Positions 5,102 through 8,637 of a stretch of 8,637 bases of DNA are shown piece by piece. A model generated the notes under the pieces. That model was not told where the DNA came from, made no database searches, and was given only the letters and a program-made list of their open reading frames with translations. Source of the DNA: an uncultured Pseudomonadota bacterium (GTDB lineage Bacteria; Pseudomonadota; Alphaproteobacteria; Rs-D84); assembly GCA_947303165.1 (NCBI GenBank), contig CAMYXE010000023.1:1-8637 (forward strand), given 5' to 3'. Made by a program: the position numbers and the translations under genes. Each line of letters starts with the position of its first letter. Within the stretch, counting starts at the first letter, position 1.

Positions 5102-5977
5102 ATGTCATCTATACTTGTGTTCCCAGGCCAAGGTTCACAAAGCGTTGGTATGGGATACGAATTGTATAAAAATAATGCGACGGCGCGTGCCGTCTTTGAC
5201 GAGGTTGATGATGCGTTAAATCAAAAATTATCAGACATTATTTTCAATGGTCCGATGGAAGATTTGACGTTAACAACAAATGTTCAGCCAGCGATTATGG
5301 CGACCTCTATTGCAATGTTGCGTGCATCAAATGTGCCATTAACAGAATATGTTGCGGGGCATTCACTCGGTGAATATACGGCGCTGTGTGCGGCGGGTGC
5401 ATTGTCATTGGCGGATACGGCGAAATTATTGCGTTTGCGCGGGGATGCAATGCAACGCGCGGTTCCGGTTGGACACGGATTAACCGCGGTCATATTAGGA
5501 TTAGATATTGATATTGTTCGTGATATTTGTGCCAAGAATGATTGCGATGTTGCAAATGATAATTCGCCAGGCCAGGTTGTGATTTCAGGTAGCAGAGAGA
5601 TTGTTGAAAAAACATTGGCGGATGCAACGGCGGCTGGTGCACGTCGCGCGATGCCATTAGCGTTGTCAGTACCCGTCCATTGTCGGATTCAGGCCCCCGC
5701 GGCGGATGAAATGCGTGCGGCATTAGAAAATACAGAAATCAAAACGCCATCTGCGGCATTGATTTCAAACAAAACATGCACACCGATTAGTGACCCGAAT
5801 GAAATTCGCGATGCATTGGTGTATCAAATAACACATGGTGTTCGTTGGCGTGAAAGTGTTTTGGCAATGCATGATTTGGGTATAAATGAAACAATAGAAG
5901 TTGGGCCCGGCGCAGTGTTGACGGGTTTAACAAAACGCATATGTGCAGATATGGAAGGTAAAAAATTAGAGGTATAA
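5102..5977 (+). CDS. fabD: malonyl-CoA--ACP transacylase
   Basis: FabD moves the malonyl group from CoA to acyl carrier protein, supplying the extender unit of type II fatty acid synthesis in the cytoplasm. At 291 residues it is slightly short of the usual 300-315. The oxyanion-hole motif FPGQGSQ is at 7-13. The nucleophile Ser88 sits in GHSLGEY (86-92). The carboxylate-binding Arg113 is in LRLRG. The catalytic His193 is in SVPVHC, and GPG near residue 265 precedes VLTGL. The usual HCSLM after the histidine reads HCRIQ here, a modest change. The start is the ATG at 5102, five bases after AAGGGA (5091-5096), which puts FPGQGSQ at its normal position. It is led by its own promoter and followed after 2 nt by a small unknown gene. 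All catalytic residues are present. Confidence 0.96.
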   Translation: MSSILVFPGQGSQSVGMGYELYKNNATARAVFDEVDDALNQKLSDIIFNGPMEDLTLTTNVQPAIMATSIAMLRASNVPLTEYVAGHSLGEYTALCAAGALSLADTAKLLRLRGDAMQRAVPVGHGLTAVILGLDIDIVRDICAKNDCDVANDNSPGQVVISGSREIVEKTLADATAAGARRAMPLALSVPVHCRIQAPAADEMRAALENTEIKTPSAALISNKTCTPISDPNEIRDALVYQITHGVRWRESVLAMHDLGINETIEVGPGAVLTGLTKRICADMEGKKLEV

Positions 5978-5979
5978 AA

Positions 5980-6246
5980 ATGACAGAAAACAAAAACGTT
6001 CTTGAAATTAAAGTGGGTGTTCCCATCAAAGATGCAGCGCAATTAGCAATTGATTTAGCAAAGCAAAGGTATTCTATACCATCATTGCGAAAAAATTCTA
6101 CGATTATACTTAAGTATGGCGAAGTAGAAATTGAAGTATCACCAAAAACAAAACCAGAATATGTTGTAAACGCTTTCTTTTCCAAGGCGGCAAGTTTACC
6201 GAATATGGGTATGCAACAACCGAAACAAAAAGCTATGGGGATGTAA
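5980..6246 (+). CDS. small uncharacterised protein between fabD and fabG
   Basis: I do not recognise this 88-residue protein. It starts 2 nt after fabD and ends 2 nt before fabG, with a GAGG site at 5969-5972, so it is surely cotranslated with both. It is not acyl carrier protein: there is no DSL phosphopantetheine site and the chain is basic rather than acidic. The visible pattern suggests strand (VLEIKVGV, 7-14), helix (KDAAQLAIDLAKQ), two strands (STIILKYG and EVEIEVS, about 40-54), then helix (PEYVVNAFFSKA). The tail is flexible and rich in Met, Gln and Pro (MGMQQPKQKAMGM). There is no signal peptide or membrane segment. The tight fit between two fatty acid genes suggests a linked role, but this is only inference. 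Confidence 0.8.
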   Translation: MTENKNVLEIKVGVPIKDAAQLAIDLAKQRYSIPSLRKNSTIILKYGEVEIEVSPKTKPEYVVNAFFSKAASLPNMGMQQPKQKAMGM

Positions 6247-6248
6247 AA

Positions 6249-6977
6249 ATGTTCGATTTAAAAGATAAAGTCGTCTTAATTACTGGTGCGACTGGTGGTA
6301 TCGGTGGCGCAATTGCGCGTAAAATGAAAGATGCTGGTGCCAAGGTTATTGTGTCTGGGCGTAATACAGAAAAACTAAACTCTGAATTTGATGATTCTTT
6401 TGTAAAGATTTCGTGTGATTTGGCATCGGAAAATGGTGCATCAGAATTGATTGCAGCCGCAATTGAAAAATGTGGCCGTATTGATGTGTTGGTAAACAAC
6501 GCAGGTATTACGGCGGATACTTTAATGATGCGTATGACAGACGAACAGTTTGATAATGTTATAAACACAAATCTTCGTTCATGCTTTAAAATGTGCCGTG
6601 CCGCAATTATGCCAATGATGAAGCAACGCTTTGGTCGTATTATAAATATGGCATCAATTATCGGTGTTATCGGTGGTTCAGGCCAGGCAAACTATGCCGC
6701 GTCAAAGGGCGGTATGATTGGTATGACGAAATCCATTGCGGCCGAGGTTGCATCCCGTGGTATTACCGCAAACGCGATTGCACCAGGATTTATTAAAACG
6801 CCAATGACAGATGTTTTGCCCGAAGAATTGAAAAAGAATTATCTTGCACAAATACCTGCGGGTCGTTTCGGTGAACCCGAAGATATTGCAAATGCGTGCG
6901 TGTTCTTGGCATCTGACGAGGCATCATATATTAACGGTCAAACAATACATATTAATGGTGGCCTGGGGCGTTTTTAA
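6249..6977 (+). CDS. fabG: 3-oxoacyl-ACP reductase
   Basis: FabG is an NADPH-dependent short-chain dehydrogenase that reduces 3-oxoacyl-ACP to 3-hydroxyacyl-ACP in each round of fatty acid elongation. The 242 residues match the family length (about 240-250). The cofactor-binding TGATGGIG is at 12-19, and the NNAG motif is at 83-86. Asn108, Ser136, Tyr149 and Lys153 (in YAASK) form the catalytic tetrad. The C-terminal INGQTIHINGG is typical of FabG. Other short-chain dehydrogenases share the fold, but adjacency to fabD and these details support FabG. GGGGAT just before the stop of the preceding gene serves as the ribosome binding site. The stop overlaps the mnmG start by one base (TAATG), so the two are translationally coupled. 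Confidence 0.94.
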   Translation: MFDLKDKVVLITGATGGIGGAIARKMKDAGAKVIVSGRNTEKLNSEFDDSFVKISCDLASENGASELIAAAIEKCGRIDVLVNNAGITADTLMMRMTDEQFDNVINTNLRSCFKMCRAAIMPMMKQRFGRIINMASIIGVIGGSGQANYAASKGGMIGMTKSIAAEVASRGITANAIAPGFIKTPMTDVLPEELKKNYLAQIPAGRFGEPEDIANACVFLASDEASYINGQTIHINGGLGRF

Positions 6978-8617
6978 TGCAAGAATTTGATGTTATTGTT
7001 ATCGGGGGTGGACATGCCGGGGTCGAAGCGGCCGCGGCATCTGCACGTCGTGGTGCAAAAACATTATTGATAACAATGCGCGAATCAGATTTGGGTGCAA
7101 TGTCTTGTAATCCGTCTATTGGTGGGCCCGGTAAATCGCAAATGGTTGCGGAAATTGATGCACTTGGCGGTGTTATGCCGCGTGCGGCCGATATGGCGGG
7201 TATTCATTTCAGAACACTAAATGCTTCGCACGGCCCGGCAACCCAGGCGTTGCGCGCACAGATAGATCGAAATTTATATCATGATGCGATTGTTAAAATT
7301 TTATCAGAATATGAAAATTTAGTGGTTATTTTTGAAACTGTTCAATCTGTGGATTTAGCAAACAAAGTTATAAATGGCATTTATGTCGCAAAATCTATTG
7401 TCTTTACCACTGGAACATTTTTGCGTGGCCTGGTCACAATGGGTAGCGAAAAAACACCGTCTGGGCGTATAATGGACAATGGCGAATATCAATTGCCCGA
7501 TACGACGATTTCCGCCGTATTGCGCGATTTTGGTTTTGGTATACTGCGTCTTAAAACTGGAACACCGGCGCGTATATATCGTGATTCAATTGATTTTTCA
7601 GTATGTGAAGAACAATTGCCAGACAACCCACACGAATGGTTTTCTGATGGTTGTGATACTGACAATAATACGGCGGTATGCTTTATAACCCACACTAATG
7701 AGGAAACCCATAAAATAATACGCGATAATATCCAAGATGCCCCGATGTATAACGGTGATATTTCTGGAATTGGTCCACGGTATTGCCCGTCACTGGAAGA
7801 CAAGGTTATGCGTTTTCCGGAACACCTGTCACATCATGTGTTTTTGGAACCCGAAGGTTTAAACAGTGATTTAATCTATCCAAATGGCATTTCAACCAGT
7901 TTCGGTCGCGAAATCCAAGACAAATGGATACGCACAATTCCAGGCCTGGGGAACGCGCGTATCGCACGATATGGGTATGCGATTGAATATGATGCAATTG
8001 ATGCGCGGGCATTGAATAAAAATTTAATGTCGCTTGATAATCCGGGGCTGTTTTTTGCGGGACAAATAAATGGAACCTCTGGTTACGAGGAGGCCGCCGC
8101 CCAGGGTATAGTTGCCGGTTCAAACGCCGCCGCATTCGCGATTGGTGCGCCAACATTAAACCTGGATCGAACAAATTCCATGATTGGTGTTATGATAGAC
8201 GATATAACAACCCTGGGAATTGATGAACCATATCGTATGTTCACATCGCGTTCAGAATATCGGTTGAATTTGCGTGCGGATAATGCAATTGCGCGCCTTG
8301 GACAAATGGGTGTTGAACTTGGATTATTAAAATTGCCGGCTTTTTTGAATAAAATGGATAAAAAGGCCGGGAAAATTTCCGAAAATGACAAATTTTATGC
8401 CGGCTATATTGCAAGAAATGACCGGGAAATAGAATCGTATCGTCGTGATAAAATAATCAAAATACCGTCTGATTTTGATTATAGTGCCCTGCCCGGTTTG
8501 ACCAATGAATTGCAGGAAAAATTAAAACGCGCACACCCTGCAACTATTGCAGATTTACAAAGAATACCCGGCATGACACCTGCGGGTATAATGGTTGTTT
8601 TACGTAAAATATCATAA
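6977..8617 (+). CDS. mnmG: tRNA uridine-34 carboxymethylaminomethyl enzyme MnmG (GidA), compact form
   Basis: MnmG, with MnmE, installs the (carboxymethyl)aminomethyl group at C5 of the wobble uridine of several tRNAs, using FAD, NADH and methylenetetrahydrofolate. The FAD-binding GGGHAG is at 10-15, followed by MSCNPSIGG, GTFLRG, RLKTGTPAR, CFITHTNEETH, GPRYCPSLEDKVMRF, FLEPEGL, YPNGIST and FAGQINGTSGYEEAAAQG. EPYRMFTSRSEYRL starts the C-terminal part. The chain has 546 residues, against about 620-630 in most bacteria. The C-terminal end is intact (GLTNEL... and GMTPAGI). The loss is therefore internal, mostly in the helical region around residue 455-475 just before GYIARN, plus a few residues near 125-135. 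All FAD and catalytic motifs are kept, so it is probably active. The start ATG overlaps the fabG stop. No ribosome binding site stands out, consistent with coupling. The stop is 20 nt from the window edge. Confidence 0.95.
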   Translation: MQEFDVIVIGGGHAGVEAAAASARRGAKTLLITMRESDLGAMSCNPSIGGPGKSQMVAEIDALGGVMPRAADMAGIHFRTLNASHGPATQALRAQIDRNLYHDAIVKILSEYENLVVIFETVQSVDLANKVINGIYVAKSIVFTTGTFLRGLVTMGSEKTPSGRIMDNGEYQLPDTTISAVLRDFGFGILRLKTGTPARIYRDSIDFSVCEEQLPDNPHEWFSDGCDTDNNTAVCFITHTNEETHKIIRDNIQDAPMYNGDISGIGPRYCPSLEDKVMRFPEHLSHHVFLEPEGLNSDLIYPNGISTSFGREIQDKWIRTIPGLGNARIARYGYAIEYDAIDARALNKNLMSLDNPGLFFAGQINGTSGYEEAAAQGIVAGSNAAAFAIGAPTLNLDRTNSMIGVMIDDITTLGIDEPYRMFTSRSEYRLNLRADNAIARLGQMGVELGLLKLPAFLNKMDKKAGKISENDKFYAGYIARNDREIESYRRDKIIKIPSDFDYSALPGLTNELQEKLKRAHPATIADLQRIPGMTPAGIMVVLRKIS

Positions 8618-8625
8618 ATAAATAC

Positions 8626-8631
8626 TTGCAA
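8626..8631 (+). promoter_or_regulatory. possible -35 box of a downstream gene at the window edge
   Basis: TTGCAA within CTTGCAAA is identical to the -35 region of the tRNA-Val promoter and lies 9 nt after the mnmG stop. The expected -10 box would fall outside the window, so this cannot be settled here. Confidence 0.2.
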
Positions 8632-8637
8632 AAAACC

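Noticed and set aside
5980..6246. acpP (acyl carrier protein)
   Set aside because: Position and length suggested it, but there is no DSL serine motif and the protein is basic.
2936..8210. Frequent CCAGG/CCTGG pentamers in the coding regions, considered as a possible uptake or recognition repeat
   Set aside because: They mostly fall on in-frame Gly-Gln, Pro-Gly and Leu codons of conserved motifs, with no fixed longer flanks; a count against expectation would be needed.
1..8637. Mobile element, prophage, CRISPR or defence system
   Set aside because: No transposase, integrase, reverse transcriptase, nuclease, direct-repeat array or flanking target duplication is visible.

Overview
This 8.6-kb window looks like ordinary chromosome from a moderately AT-rich alphaproteobacterium, probably host-associated. 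The lineage call rests mainly on the methionyl-tRNA synthetase. It has the alphaproteobacterial form, with a four-cysteine zinc knuckle, a PRSAISGST segment, and a diverged KMSKS loop followed by GNGIF. The codon preference (TTG/TTA for Leu, GGT for Gly, many A/T third positions) is shared by all the genes. No transposase, integrase, phage gene or CRISPR array is visible.

Layout. Three units lie on the minus strand at the left. The first is the 5' end of a gene for an exported protein, cut by the window edge (1-314). The second is about 220 nt with no convincing gene (331-550) that folds on the minus strand into a branched RNA ending in an intrinsic terminator, just upstream of that gene's ribosome binding site. 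The third is a membrane-anchored family-3 glycosidase of the NagZ type (648-1817) with its own promoter and terminator. A divergent promoter region (about 1843-1925) separates these from the plus-strand genes.

On the plus strand come tRNA-Val(GAC) (1938-2014), a terminator that sits immediately before the metG ribosome binding site, metG (2136-3758), an unrecognised 251-codon gene (3765-4520) and queH (4532-5071). A strong promoter inside the 3' end of queH then starts a second tight cluster: fabD (5102-5977), an unrecognised 88-codon gene (5980-6246), fabG (6249-6977) and mnmG (6977-8617).

How the genes work together. metG charges tRNA-Met. queH and mnmG modify tRNA wobble positions (queuosine at G34 and cmnm5U/nm5U at U34), so translation is the main theme. 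fabD and fabG supply the malonyl-ACP and ketoacyl-ACP reductase steps of type II fatty acid synthesis. The glycosidase points to peptidoglycan turnover.

The most interesting part is the left intergenic region. The predicted RNA has a long closing stem, a four-way junction, three GU pairs that favour the minus strand, a terminator, and a possible competing antiterminator. No promoter fits between that terminator and the downstream start codon, so it resembles a cis-acting leader (riboswitch-like). I could not match it to any known RNA class. A smaller terminator/antiterminator arrangement precedes metG.
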